37,261 nt of DNA, taken from positions 1 through 37,261 of the forward strand of contig JAILDU010000031.1 of NCBI GenBank assembly GCA_024689005.1. The letters are read 5' to 3'. A program made the position numbers and the translations under genes. This stretch comes from Paludibacteraceae bacterium (lineage in GTDB: Bacteria; Bacteroidota; Bacteroidia; Bacteroidales; Paludibacteraceae). The notes under the pieces are model-generated. The model was not told the origin of the DNA and made no database searches. It worked only from the letters and a program-made list of their open reading frames with translations. This document shows, piece by piece, positions 22,953 to 32,733 of this stretch (position 1 is its first letter; every line of letters starts with the position of its first letter).

Positions 22953-24437
22953 ATGCAAAAACCAGAGTTTATCATTGAAGTTAACCATGTCTCAAAGCAA
23001 TTTGAGGATGGCAAGTATGCACTAAATGACGTAAGCCTTCAGGTAACGAAGGGCGAGTTCGTCACAATCTTAGGCCCATCGGGCTGCGGAAAAACGACCC
23101 TGCTGAGGTGCATAGCAGGTTTTCAGGTCGCCAGTTCAGGCGACATACTTCTGAAGGGCGAGGATGTAACGCAGACTCCTCCGTACAAACGCCCTGTGAA
23201 CACGGTATTTCAGAAATACGCGTTGTTTCCTCATCTGAATGTATTCAACAATGTCGCCTTCGGCCTGAAGCTGAAGAAAGAGAATCCGGAGACCATCAAG
23301 AAGAAAGTGCGTCGTGCGCTGAAGATGGCCAACCTGACGGGTTACGAAGAGCGTGAAGTGGACACCTTGAGCGGTGGTCAGCAACAACGTGTGGCAATAG
23401 CTCGCGCGATAGTGAACGAGCCGGAAGTGCTGCTATTAGACGAACCGCTGTCGGCATTGGATCTGAAGATGAGGCATGATATGCAAATCGAGTTGAAAGA
23501 ACTTCATGAGAAACTCGGAATAACATTTATCTACGTGACGCACGACCAGGAGGAAGCGCTGACATTGAGCGACCGCGTGGTGGTGATGAGCGAAGGTAAG
23601 ATTCAGCAAATCGGCAGTCCGACCGATATATACAACGAACCTCAGAACTGCTTTGTGGCAGACTTCATCGGTGAGAGCAATATCCTGAGCGGCACGATGA
23701 TCAAGGACCGCAAGGTTTCGTTCTGTGGCCATGATTTTGACTGTATAGATGAAGGTTTCGGCGAGAACAATCCTGTGGATGTGGTCATTCGTCCGGAAGA
23801 TATCTATGTATGGCGCAAGGAAGATGAGAAGCGCGGCAAGATATTGGGTCAGGAAGATGATGACTACGAAGACCGCGTGCCGAAAGGAAAATTCACCAAG
23901 TGGTATGGCACCGTGGAGAGTTGTATCTTCAAAGGCGTACACTATGAGATGCGTGTGTTGACTCCGGATAACTATGAGTTCCTGATTCAGGATTATCATG
24001 AGTATCTGCCGGGCACAGAGATAGGCATGCTGGTGAAGCCGGAAGATATACAGATCATGAAGAAAGAGCACTACATCTACAACTATCTGGAAGGCGAAGT
24101 GCTGAAGAACGGCAAAGTGCGCTTTATGGATGCAGACTGGGACGTTAACCCTCAACAGGCAGAGCGTTTTGAACCGGGCACCAAAGTACAAGTACGCGTT
24201 CCGTTCCGCTCGATAGACCTGCAGGACTATGAGGAAGAAGGAACATTGTCGGGCGAGGTGCACTTCATTCTGTACAAAGGCAACCACTATCACTTGACCA
24301 TTCGTACCGACACCGGCTATGACCTCTATGTCAATACCAACGATGTATGGGATGACGGTGACCGCGTGGGAATAGTGATTCCGAAGAATGATATACTCAT
24401 TAGCGAATTGCAAAGCGAGGAGACCGAGAATGAGTAA
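22953..24437 (+). CDS. potA: Spermidine/putrescine transport ATP-binding protein
   Basis: ATPase of the polyamine importer. Walker A GPSGCGKT (41-48), signature LSGGQQQR (139-146), Walker [13 protein letters not shown] (159-170) and the switch His in VTHDQEEAL are all present. After the ATPase domain (about 1-240) the C-terminal part runs for another 250 residues, against about 130 in E. coli PotA. It appears to contain extra TOBE-like beta segments (for example around 300-350 and 370-480). Such segments often sense substrate or regulators. It overlaps potB by 8 bases. Confidence 0.93.
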   Translation: MQKPEFIIEVNHVSKQFEDGKYALNDVSLQVTKGEFVTILGPSGCGKTTLLRCIAGFQVASSGDILLKGEDVTQTPPYKRPVNTVFQKYALFPHLNVFNNVAFGLKLKKENPETIKKKVRRALKMANLTGYEEREVDTLSGGQQQRVAIARAIVNEPEVLLLDEPLSALDLKMRHDMQIELKELHEKLGITFIYVTHDQEEALTLSDRVVVMSEGKIQQIGSPTDIYNEPQNCFVADFIGESNILSGTMIKDRKVSFCGHDFDCIDEGFGENNPVDVVIRPEDIYVWRKEDEKRGKILGQEDDDYEDRVPKGKFTKWYGTVESCIFKGVHYEMRVLTPDNYEFLIQDYHEYLPGTEIGMLVKPEDIQIMKKEHYIYNYLEGEVLKNGKVRFMDADWDVNPQQAERFEPGTKVQVRVPFRSIDLQDYEEEGTLSGEVHFILYKGNHYHLTIRTDTGYDLYVNTNDVWDDGDRVGIVIPKNDILISELQSEETENE

Positions 24438-25227
24438 GATTATTCAAATAGTATCGTCCCGCCGCACATGGGCATGGCCGTACGTGCTGTTTATGGCATT
24501 GTTCGTGTTACTGCCGTTGGTATTGGTAGCGGTATATGCGTTCACGGACATCGACGGACATTTTACGCTGCACAACTTTGCGAAGTTCTTCTCGCACAGC
24601 GAAGCCATTAGCACCTTTTTGTACTCGGTGATGATAGCCGTATTCAACACGCTGATCTGTCTGCTGTTGGGTTATCCTGCCGCATACATTATGGCAAGCG
24701 CCGATTATCGCACGCCAAAAGTGATGGCTATGTTGTTCATCCTACCGATGTGGATCAATTTTCTGCTCCGCACGGTAGCAACGGTGGAGTTGTTCAACAT
24801 ATGCGGCCTGCCTTTGGGTGAAGGCGCACTGCTATTCGGTTTGTGCTACGACTATCTGCCGTTCATGATCTACCCGATATACAATACGTTGCAGAAGATG
24901 GATTCGTCGCTGGTGGAAGCAGCACAGGATTTGGGTGCCAACCGCTGGAAATGCTTCTGGAAGGTGATTGTGCCTCTGTCGCTGCCGGGTGTCTATAGCG
25001 GTATAGTCATGGTCTTCATGCCTACCGTCAGTACGTTTGCAATAGCCGAGTTGCTGACTCACAACAATATTAAATTGTTCGGTTCGCTGATTCAAGATTA
25101 TATCACAACAACCGACCTGCTCAACTACGGCGCTGTATTGTCGCTGGTTCTGCTTGTGATCATCGGTGTAACCTCATTCTTCGGCGAACATGACGCCAAA
25201 GAAGATCAGAAAGGAGGCCTGGTATGA
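24430..25227 (+). CDS. potB: Spermidine/putrescine transport permease B
   Basis: Inner-membrane permease with six predicted helices. The ATPase-docking loop is visible as [20 protein letters not shown] followed by IVPLSLPG. The start is the ATG at 24430 ([18 protein letters not shown]), which overlaps the potA stop; an earlier in-frame ATG at 24388 would add 14 residues translated from within potA. 265 residues is standard. Its last bases overlap the potC start (ATGA). Confidence 0.94.
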   Translation: MSKIIQIVSSRRTWAWPYVLFMALFVLLPLVLVAVYAFTDIDGHFTLHNFAKFFSHSEAISTFLYSVMIAVFNTLICLLLGYPAAYIMASADYRTPKVMAMLFILPMWINFLLRTVATVELFNICGLPLGEGALLFGLCYDYLPFMIYPIYNTLQKMDSSLVEAAQDLGANRWKCFWKVIVPLSLPGVYSGIVMVFMPTVSTFAIAELLTHNNIKLFGSLIQDYITTTDLLNYGAVLSLVLLVIIGVTSFFGEHDAKEDQKGGLV

Positions 25228-26588
25228 TAAAGGTTATAGGTTACAGGTTACAGGTTATAGGACTTATGCTATTGCTCAGCATAAGTATGATGGCACAATC
25301 GAACATCACTTATGAGATAAGAGTGGCCTCTGACGACCCGGTACTGCTGCTAGACTCCTTCCCTATGGTCTATCATGCAGAGAAAGTGAATATTAGCTTA
25401 TATGAAGGTAAGCGCAGATGCCTATGCGAATATAGCAATTACGACAGTCTCGATGTCGCATTCGCAAGAGACAACACACCTGCACTACGCGCGTGGGGAG
25501 ATAGTGTCTATAGCTATACCGATGAATATGACGTGACGTGGACAGTGTGGCGTAACAGGCACGAATCGAAGAATCGTACGCAGCGTGTATTGGTTCAGAA
25601 CGGACGGAATGCTTTTATTGATTACGTGATTGCGCAGACCAAGCGCGAAACACACGTAGTAGCTTGGATGGGGTGGATTATGGCCGGCTTGCTACTGATA
25701 GCCGGTATCGTTTATCTGCTGTACACTCTATATCGCCGCCGTGCTGAACGATTGTTGCCGTCGGTGCAACAAGAGATGCTTCGCCGCAAACGTGCTGGCA
25801 CAAGACGCCATGTGGGCTCGCAGTTATACCTGTGGTTGCTGCTATTGGTACTCTATGCGCCGATAGCGTTGATAGCCGTTTTCTCGTTTACTGAGAGTAA
25901 GATATTGGGCAACTGGACCGGTTTTTCGTTTGACTTGTACGTCAATCTGTTTTCCGGCCGTGCAGACGCGGGTCTGAACAGCGCATTGCTGTACACCGTG
26001 GTGATTGCAGCGATAGCAGCGGTATGCTCCACTCTGTTGGGCACACTGGCAGCAATAGGCATATACAACATGCGTGCTCGTCAGCGTCAGGTAGTCAGTT
26101 TCCTCAACTCGGTGCCGATGATCAACCCGGATATCATTACCGGTATCTCGTTGTTCCTGTTGTTCGTAGCATTAGGATTCAGCCAAGGTTTGGCAACCGT
26201 GTGCATCGCCCATGTGGTATTCTGCACGCCGTACGTCGTACTGAGTGTGTTGCCGCGTCTGAGTCGCATGAACCCGAACACCTACGAAGCAGCGTTGGAC
26301 CTGGGCGCAACCCCGGGACAAGCACTTCGCATGGTCATGCTGCCCGAACTTTGGCCCGGTATGCTGAGCGGATTCATCTTGGCACTCACACTGTCGGTGG
26401 ACGACTTCGGCGTGACCTTCTTCACCAAAGGTTCGGGCGGACTGGAGACGCTCAGTACCTTCATCTATTCGGATGCCCGCAAGGGTGGTTTGACTCCGGA
26501 ACTGAGACCGCTATTCACCATCATACTGTTGGTGATGCTAAGCGTACTCATATTTATTAACATCAAAGAACACAAAAAACATAAATAA
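25224..26588 (+). CDS. potC: Spermidine/putrescine permease C with an added N-terminal secreted domain
   Basis: Residues about 200-454 are a complete PotC-type permease with the docking loop NTYEAALDLGATPGQALRMV. The first 200 residues are not part of the family, whose usual length is about 260. They consist of a signal-peptide-like segment (1-25), a stretch of about 120 residues that should face the periplasm (26-145, with CLC at 66-68 and many Tyr, Trp and Asp), a membrane helix (146-170) and a basic cytoplasmic linker (171-199). I do not recognise the extra domain. The ATG overlaps the potB stop. The first codons consist of four 7-base repeats (25232-25259). An internal start for a normal PotC near residue 186 (MLRRKRAGTRRHVGS) is possible. 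Confidence 0.88.
   Translation: MIKVIGYRLQVIGLMLLLSISMMAQSNITYEIRVASDDPVLLLDSFPMVYHAEKVNISLYEGKRRCLCEYSNYDSLDVAFARDNTPALRAWGDSVYSYTDEYDVTWTVWRNRHESKNRTQRVLVQNGRNAFIDYVIAQTKRETHVVAWMGWIMAGLLLIAGIVYLLYTLYRRRAERLLPSVQQEMLRRKRAGTRRHVGSQLYLWLLLLVLYAPIALIAVFSFTESKILGNWTGFSFDLYVNLFSGRADAGLNSALLYTVVIAAIAAVCSTLLGTLAAIGIYNMRARQRQVVSFLNSVPMINPDIITGISLFLLFVALGFSQGLATVCIAHVVFCTPYVVLSVLPRLSRMNPNTYEAALDLGATPGQALRMVMLPELWPGMLSGFILALTLSVDDFGVTFFTKGSGGLETLSTFIYSDARKGGLTPELRPLFTIILLVMLSVLIFINIKEHKKHK
25232..25261. repeat. Heptamer repeats inside the start of potC
   Basis: GGTTATA, GGTTACA, GGTTACA, GGTTATA, GG in tandem. They encode KVIGYRLQVIGL, part of the predicted signal segment of the PotC N-terminal extension. 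Confidence 0.9.
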
Positions 26589-26595
26589 TACAACT

Positions 26596-27840
26596 ATGCG
26601 CAAATCAATTTTTTCTATTCTTGCCCTCGCGGCAATCGTACTCAGTTCATGTGGCGGTAACGACCGTGCTCACCAACTGAAAGTGCTCAACTGGGCTGAT
26701 TATATCAACGAAGATGTGAAGGAGAACTTCGAACAATGGTACTATGAGCAAACCGGAGAGAAGGTGGAAATCGTCTATGAGACTTTTGATCTCAACGAAA
26801 CCGCTCTGACCAAGATTGAAGTTGGCCACGAGGATTACGATGTCTTCTGCCCATCTGAGTATATCATCGAGAGAATGCTGAAAAAGGACTTGCTGATTCC
26901 TATTCAGAAAAATCTCATTGCAGACAGCATCAATTATTTTGGCAACATCTCTCCATTTGTAACCGACAAGTTCCAACAGATGGCTCCGAGCACTGAAATC
27001 AACGTGAGCAACTACACCGCAGGATACATGTGGGGAACAACCGGATTTATCTACAACCCGCAATACGTGAAAGCAGAAGAATTGGCTTCCTGGGGTGCAA
27101 TACTGGATTCCAAATTCGAGAATCGCATTTTGATGAAGGACGCTTTTCGCGATGTGTATTCGGTATTGGTTCTCTATGCCTTCCGCGAGCAATTGGAGGC
27201 AGGCGAAGTCACCTGCGACGAGTTGGTACGCAATATCACTCCGGAGCGCGTTGAGGCTGTTAAGCAAGTATTGCTCCAAGCCAAGAAACAGATATGCGGT
27301 TGGGAAGTTGACTTCGGCAAAGAAGAGATGACCAAAGGCAAGGCATGGCTCAACCTCAGCTGGTCCGGCGATGCACAATTTGCTATCGAAGAGGCTGCAG
27401 AGATGGGAGTTATGCTTGACTATATTGTGCCAAACGAGGGTTCGAATGTATGGTTTGACGGTTGGGTTATTCCTAAGTTTGCCAAGAACGTTAAGGCAGC
27501 TACATACTTCATCGACTACATGTGCCGTGCAGACAATGCGCTGGCTAACATGGATGAGATTGGCTACGTATCGTGCGTAGGCGGTCAAGAGGCGAAAGCC
27601 GCTATTCTGGCTGAGCAAAACGATGAGGAAGCATGGCCGGAAACAGTTGACGCAAGTTATTTCTTCGGCAACGATCCAATCATTGTGGATGGAGACACCC
27701 TCGACCCGCACGAGTTGAATCTCAACCCTGTTTACTATCCTGACCTGAGCACTATCAAGCGTTGCGCACTGATGCACGATGCAGGTGACGCACAAGAAAT
27801 GTTACTTGAGATGTGGAATGAGATCAAGTTGGCACGATAG
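26596..27840 (+). CDS. potD: Spermidine/putrescine-binding lipoprotein
   Basis: Periplasmic substrate receptor of the importer. It has a lipoprotein signal (LALAAIVLSSCGGN, Cys19) in place of the soluble form of enterobacteria. The family pattern KVLNWADYINEDV is followed by VEIVYETFDLNETALTKIEV, YDVFCPSEYIIERML and later WLNLSWSGDA and YFIDYMCRADNA. Length (414) is slightly above the family's usual 350. It closes the four-gene transporter, 7 bases after potC. Confidence 0.95.
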   Translation: MRKSIFSILALAAIVLSSCGGNDRAHQLKVLNWADYINEDVKENFEQWYYEQTGEKVEIVYETFDLNETALTKIEVGHEDYDVFCPSEYIIERMLKKDLLIPIQKNLIADSINYFGNISPFVTDKFQQMAPSTEINVSNYTAGYMWGTTGFIYNPQYVKAEELASWGAILDSKFENRILMKDAFRDVYSVLVLYAFREQLEAGEVTCDELVRNITPERVEAVKQVLLQAKKQICGWEVDFGKEEMTKGKAWLNLSWSGDAQFAIEEAAEMGVMLDYIVPNEGSNVWFDGWVIPKFAKNVKAATYFIDYMCRADNALANMDEIGYVSCVGGQEAKAAILAEQNDEEAWPETVDASYFFGNDPIIVDGDTLDPHELNLNPVYYPDLSTIKRCALMHDAGDAQEMLLEMWNEIKLAR

Positions 27841-27886
27841 TTGCAGCGAATCTCTAAACAGCAAACACTAAACATTAAACATACTC

Positions 27887-30817
27887 ATGAGAAAAGTTCT
27901 CGTTATTCTAATCTGTCTCGTCAGTCTGGGCGTCAATGCCCAGACTACGGCGATGGAGAAGGATTACAACGTCCTTGCAGCGCGCTTCAACGGCAGAGAC
28001 AAAATGCTACAGCGCGACCTGAAGAACTACCTGCAAGCCTATCCCTACACAACGTACGAAAGCGAAGTGAAGTTTATGCAGGGTGTGCTGCAGATAGAGA
28101 AAGGACATTACAAGCAAGGTCTGAAAATCCTCGAACAAGTAAACAACAAGGCAATCAGCCGCGACCATCAGTACGACTATACGTTCTACCGCGGCTATGC
28201 CCACCTCATGCAGGAGGAGTACCAACGCGCCAGTAGTTATTTCAGCCAACTGAGCAAAACAGAAGGCCGCCATGCTACTCGTAGCACCTATTACTACGCC
28301 TACTGCATGTACCAACTCCAACGCTATGACCAGGCACTACCTGCTCTGCGCAGTCTGGAGGGCATGCCTGAGTATCAAAAAACGGTACCGTATTACTTGG
28401 TACAGATTCGCTATGCCCAAGGCGAATATGAGGAAGCAGCGGAGAAAGCAGCTGCCCTCCTCCGTGAACAGCCTGATAGCGAGAACAAAGGAGAATTGCA
28501 CCGTCTATTGGGAGAGATTGCCTATCACAAAGGCGATTATCGCAAGGCAGCGGACCACCTGAAACAATATCACACTTCCTTCTCTGCGCAAGGATTCGAA
28601 TTGCTGCGTGAGGACCTGTACATGCTGGGTATTGCTACGTATAAAGTGGGCGAATATAGCGATGCAGTCAAATATCTCAAGCAAGTCAGACAAGACAAGG
28701 ACACCATCTCCGAGGCCGCTTGTCTTACTATGGGTAACGCCTATGTCAAACTGGGCCAACCGGAGCAAGCCAAACTGTCGTACCAGGCTGCAGCCAGCTA
28801 CAAGATAACACCGGCTGTAGTGGAGGAAGCCAGCTATAACTACACCCTTTGCACATACCGTACATCGAGTGCATTGGGCGAGTCGGTTCGTGCCTTCAAC
28901 GACTTTCTTCACACGTTCCCTAATTCTAAGTATGAAGGGAACATCTACCACCTGTTGAGCGATGCTCTCATGAGGAGCAAGAACTATGCGGCTGCTATTG
29001 CCACCCTCGACTCTATCAGCAATCCTACAGCCAAGATGCTGGAGACCAAGCAGTACTTGCGCTACCAATTGGGAGCAGACTGTTTCTTACAGAGCAAGAT
29101 GGAGCAATCGGTAGAATGGATGACCGAGGTAATCAAGCATAACAACGAGTCAAGCAGATACACAACAGAAGCTTACTACGTGCGCGCTGAGGCCAACTAC
29201 CGCCTTCATGAGTTTACAGCTTGTGAGCGAGACCTAAAACAGTTCTTTGGCCGCTCAGATGCCAAGCGCTCGAGCAACTATGGCTTGGCTCGCTACCTGC
29301 AAGGCTACTGTGCCTTCTCGCAAGGACAGTATGACAAAGCACGCGAAGCTTTCTCTGTCTTCATCGATGTTGCCTCGAAAACCAACGACCCGGCCTATGC
29401 AGACGCACTCAACCGTATAGGTGACTGCTACTTCAACAATCGTAATTTCAAGCAAGCTATCTCCTACTATACGCAAGTGAGCAACATGCAATCATCCGGA
29501 GCCGACTACGCGCTCTTCCAACGCGGCTACGCATTAGGATTGATGCATAAGTATAACGACAAGATATCTATCATGCGAACGTTGGTGAGCCGCTATCCAA
29601 AATCGGACTACGCGGATGATGGCACCTACGAGATAGCACGCGCACAACTCCAGCAGGAAGATGAACGTGGCGCTATCGTTACTTATGAGCAATTGCTCAA
29701 GAGTTATCCGCAATCAACGCTGGCTCGCAAAGCTTCGCTGGAACGCGCTATGCTCTATCGCAACCTGCAGCAGAACGACCAAGCAATTGCTGCATACAAA
29801 CAGACCATAGAGAAATATCCTACTACCGAAGAGGCATATACAGCGCTGGACGCACTGCAGGCTCTATACGTAGAACAGGGCAAAGTGGACGAGTACCTCA
29901 ACTATACAAAGAGCTTGGCTAAGATGAACATGAATGTCACTACCCAAGAGGACTCACTGCTCTTTGCATCTGCTGAACTGCAATATATGCAAGCTTCGTA
30001 CCAGAAAGCGGTCAAATCGCTCAGTTCCTACATATCCCAGTATTGCGCCGGTAGTCGCTATTGCACTACGGCCAGCTACTATTTGGCAGACTCATACTAC
30101 CGTTTGGGCAAAACGACCGAGGCTTTGGCTCAATACAAAAAATTGGCAGAGTCGTCGTCCAATCCGTATCAAGAAGAAGCAACTATCCGTGTAGCGGAAA
30201 TCAGCTATGACAAGGGTGACTGGAATAGTGCCCTAGACGCTTTCTACCGAATGAATTCATTGGCATCTACACGAGAGAATAGCCGCATTGCCCGCTTGGG
30301 TGTTCTGCGCTGCAGTTACAAACTGGAGAAACATCAATCTGTTATCGATATTGCTGAGCAGATATTGAGCGACACACCGGTAGATGAAGATACACGCCGC
30401 GAAGCTATGTACAACCGCGCAAAAGCATTTATCGCCCTCGACCAATGGAGCAATGCAAAAGCAGACCTCAAGGCCTTGTCCTCCGAAGTGCGTACTTCAC
30501 AAGGAGCAGAAGCCAAGTATCTGCTGGCGCAATGCCTGTTTGAGCAGGAAGACTTGGATGGTTCGGAAGCAGAAATCATGAGCTTCACGCAAATGAATAC
30601 ACAACAACAGTATTGGTTGGCACGAGCACTCATCCTGCTGAGCGATATCAACCTGCGCAGAGGAGACAATTTCCAGGCACGACAATATCTCTTGGCTCTA
30701 CAGCAAAACTATATGCAACAAGGTGATGATATCCAGTCTATCGTCAGCAGTCGTCTGGCTAAACTGGACAAATTGGAACAACCCGTCGTAAAGGAGGATC
30801 AGTATGAAGAAGATTAA
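27887..30817 (+). CDS. Large secreted TPR protein
   Basis: The 976-residue product has a Sec signal peptide (MRKVLVILICLVSLGVNAQ) and consists almost entirely of tetratricopeptide repeats of about 34-37 residues (for example ALNRIGDCYFNNRNFKQAIS and YYLADSYYRLGKTTEALAQY). Its beginning (AARFNGRDKMLQRDLKNYLQ) resembles periplasmic YbgF/BamD-like TPR proteins. A scaffold or cell-envelope assembly role is likely. It starts 46 bases after potD and overlaps the following barrel gene by 14 bases, so those two are tightly coupled and may share the pot promoter. Confidence 0.85.
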   Translation: MRKVLVILICLVSLGVNAQTTAMEKDYNVLAARFNGRDKMLQRDLKNYLQAYPYTTYESEVKFMQGVLQIEKGHYKQGLKILEQVNNKAISRDHQYDYTFYRGYAHLMQEEYQRASSYFSQLSKTEGRHATRSTYYYAYCMYQLQRYDQALPALRSLEGMPEYQKTVPYYLVQIRYAQGEYEEAAEKAAALLREQPDSENKGELHRLLGEIAYHKGDYRKAADHLKQYHTSFSAQGFELLREDLYMLGIATYKVGEYSDAVKYLKQVRQDKDTISEAACLTMGNAYVKLGQPEQAKLSYQAAASYKITPAVVEEASYNYTLCTYRTSSALGESVRAFNDFLHTFPNSKYEGNIYHLLSDALMRSKNYAAAIATLDSISNPTAKMLETKQYLRYQLGADCFLQSKMEQSVEWMTEVIKHNNESSRYTTEAYYVRAEANYRLHEFTACERDLKQFFGRSDAKRSSNYGLARYLQGYCAFSQGQYDKAREAFSVFIDVASKTNDPAYADALNRIGDCYFNNRNFKQAISYYTQVSNMQSSGADYALFQRGYALGLMHKYNDKISIMRTLVSRYPKSDYADDGTYEIARAQLQQEDERGAIVTYEQLLKSYPQSTLARKASLERAMLYRNLQQNDQAIAAYKQTIEKYPTTEEAYTALDALQALYVEQGKVDEYLNYTKSLAKMNMNVTTQEDSLLFASAELQYMQASYQKAVKSLSSYISQYCAGSRYCTTASYYLADSYYRLGKTTEALAQYKKLAESSSNPYQEEATIRVAEISYDKGDWNSALDAFYRMNSLASTRENSRIARLGVLRCSYKLEKHQSVIDIAEQILSDTPVDEDTRREAMYNRAKAFIALDQWSNAKADLKALSSEVRTSQGAEAKYLLAQCLFEQEDLDGSEAEIMSFTQMNTQQQYWLARALILLSDINLRRGDNFQARQYLLALQQNYMQQGDDIQSIVSSRLAKLDKLEQPVVKEDQYEED

Positions 30818-32636
30818 TATAAACCTTACAGCCGAACTAACAAAGACTGCTTTAGTCTTTTGTCTCATGTTCTTTTGCTTCAGTCCGGCTTATGCTGAAA
30901 ATGACACCACGCTGAATCGTAGTGTCACTGTGGAACGTGACTTCCAACCGGTTATACAAGCTGCAGGCAAAGTGGCAACCAAACCGACTGTTGTAGAGTC
31001 AAATATAGAACCGGCTAAAGTGGACTACTCCGACTACACTGCAAATGTGGATTTGGGAACTAATTTCAACCCATTGCTATCACAACCGGTGCGCTTTGGA
31101 CCGGGACGTAACTACAACGGCTATTTGCGCGGCGGTATAGGCCATATCAATACGCTCTTCGACTTCGGCTATCACTTGGACGATGACAAGAACAGTATTC
31201 TCGATGTCTATGCTCACCACCGCGCACAATGGGGATGCCGCGCATTGAGCAAGTCTAAACTCGGGCTAAACTTCACACATACCTTCAATACATGCAACCT
31301 GTATTTCGGTATCAATGGTGGCAACATCTTTTACCATAAGTATGGGCATTTCTACGACTACACGTTGACAGACCAGAGTGCTTTTGAGAAGGACAAAGTG
31401 CTCTATCCTACCCGCTCTTTCAGTGATAGAGACAAAACCAGCCTATGGACAGCTGAGGCCTTTTTCGGACTCAAGGCTAATCCTCAGCAGGACTTCCAAT
31501 ATAGATTCCAAACAGGATACAAGTTATTTGCCAAAATCGGAGCAGTCAGCGAACACCAGATAGGAACTCACTTGGATATGGATTGGCATAGCAATGCACA
31601 CCATATCGGTGCGAATATGTATGTGCAGAACAATTTTCTCAAATTGGGCTCACTCAGCGCTGCCATAGCCGACTCACTGTACAACCCTCGACACAATATT
31701 CGTATTGAGCCGTACTATGCTTACATCGGCAATCGCATCCAGGTTCACCTGGGCGTGAATATTGATATTAATGTAGGACGCGGACACAATGCCCTTTCCG
31801 GTGTGGATGACATCAGTTTTGCGCCTTCGCCACATATTCGAATGGAAGCACAGGTGGCTAAAAACTGGCTCACTGTGTATATGAATATAGTCGGCAATCA
31901 TGGCTTGGGTACACTGCAAGAATACATGGAGGACAACCGCTATCGTCTCATTCATGCAGGTATCACCGAACATCAATCTGCTGCCTACACTCCTATAGAT
32001 GCAGAACTCGGATTCCATATCCGTCCTTATCGCGACCTGCTCTTTGAGATACACGCAGGCTATGCCTATATGACGCAACAGGATGTATGGGTGGCTACAG
32101 CCGATAGTGCCAGATATACGCACGATGGCCTGAATATTCCGCTCGCTGCAGGAGACTTTAGTTTCTTCTACACCAAATACCAACGGGCTAAGGTGGGAGG
32201 ACAAATCAGTTACCACTATCAAGACCGCGTACGCTTCAACCTACACGGAGATTACTACTTTTGGAGTGGTGACACCACCGTCTACGACCGCGCTAAGTGG
32301 GAACTGGGACTCCGCATCGATGGACGCATCGGCCGCCATTGGTCTCTCTATTCCGACAATTATCTGGCCGGCAGTAAGTTAGCTTTGGCTACCGATGGTG
32401 AGCATATACTCAAACCCACTATCGAACTGAACCTCGGTATTCAATACGATACATGGGTCGGACGCGCAGCTAAACAGTTGGACAAGGAGAAAGGAACCAA
32501 TATGCGCCCTGCTCCGCAACCTAACTTAAGTTTGTTCTTCCAATTGAACAACTTCATCAATCGTAAAAACGATATCTTATACGGTTACACGTCTGAAGGT
32601 ATCAATTTCCTACTGGGAGCAACTTTCAAGTTCTAA
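30804..32636 (+). CDS. Outer-membrane beta-barrel protein
   Basis: 610 residues with a signal peptide (ending CFSPAYAE). A short N-terminal periplasmic part includes SVTVERDFQPVIQAAGKV, a pattern seen in Bacteroidota outer-membrane proteins next to TPR partners. The rest alternates amphipathic strands rich in Tyr, His and Asn and ends in a strand closing with Phe (NFLLGATFKF), the usual barrel C-terminus. No TonB box or plug domain is evident. The overlap with the TPR gene suggests that the two products act together, the TPR protein perhaps on the periplasmic side. Substrate unknown. Confidence 0.78.
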   Translation: MKKININLTAELTKTALVFCLMFFCFSPAYAENDTTLNRSVTVERDFQPVIQAAGKVATKPTVVESNIEPAKVDYSDYTANVDLGTNFNPLLSQPVRFGPGRNYNGYLRGGIGHINTLFDFGYHLDDDKNSILDVYAHHRAQWGCRALSKSKLGLNFTHTFNTCNLYFGINGGNIFYHKYGHFYDYTLTDQSAFEKDKVLYPTRSFSDRDKTSLWTAEAFFGLKANPQQDFQYRFQTGYKLFAKIGAVSEHQIGTHLDMDWHSNAHHIGANMYVQNNFLKLGSLSAAIADSLYNPRHNIRIEPYYAYIGNRIQVHLGVNIDINVGRGHNALSGVDDISFAPSPHIRMEAQVAKNWLTVYMNIVGNHGLGTLQEYMEDNRYRLIHAGITEHQSAAYTPIDAELGFHIRPYRDLLFEIHAGYAYMTQQDVWVATADSARYTHDGLNIPLAAGDFSFFYTKYQRAKVGGQISYHYQDRVRFNLHGDYYFWSGDTTVYDRAKWELGLRIDGRIGRHWSLYSDNYLAGSKLALATDGEHILKPTIELNLGIQYDTWVGRAAKQLDKEKGTNMRPAPQPNLSLFFQLNNFINRKNDILYGYTSEGINFLLGATFKF

Positions 32637-32661
32637 AACTATATAACTTGAATTGAAAAAC

Positions 32662-32693
32662 AAGAGCAGATGGCCGAAAGGTCATCTGCTCTT
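32662..32693. terminator. Two-way terminator between converging units
   Basis: AAGAGCAGATGGCC (32662-32675) pairs with GGTCATCTGCTCTT (32680-32693), 14 base pairs with one G-T pair and a GAAA loop. The T-run is stronger on the minus strand (GTTTTTC) than on the plus strand. It serves the barrel gene on the left and the zinc-ribbon gene on the right. Confidence 0.9.
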
Positions 32694-32733
32694 TGTCTAT
32701 CCTAGACAATACGTTGTATAAGTATTGGTTAGA

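Noticed and set aside
23436..24413. 325-residue minus-strand frame inside potA
   Set aside because: Antisense to the conserved ATPase and TOBE region; composition rich in His, Val and Tyr as expected from a reversed coding strand.
26647..27795. 382-residue minus-strand frame inside potD
   Set aside because: A shadow of potD created by codon bias; no recognisable domain, promoter or start.
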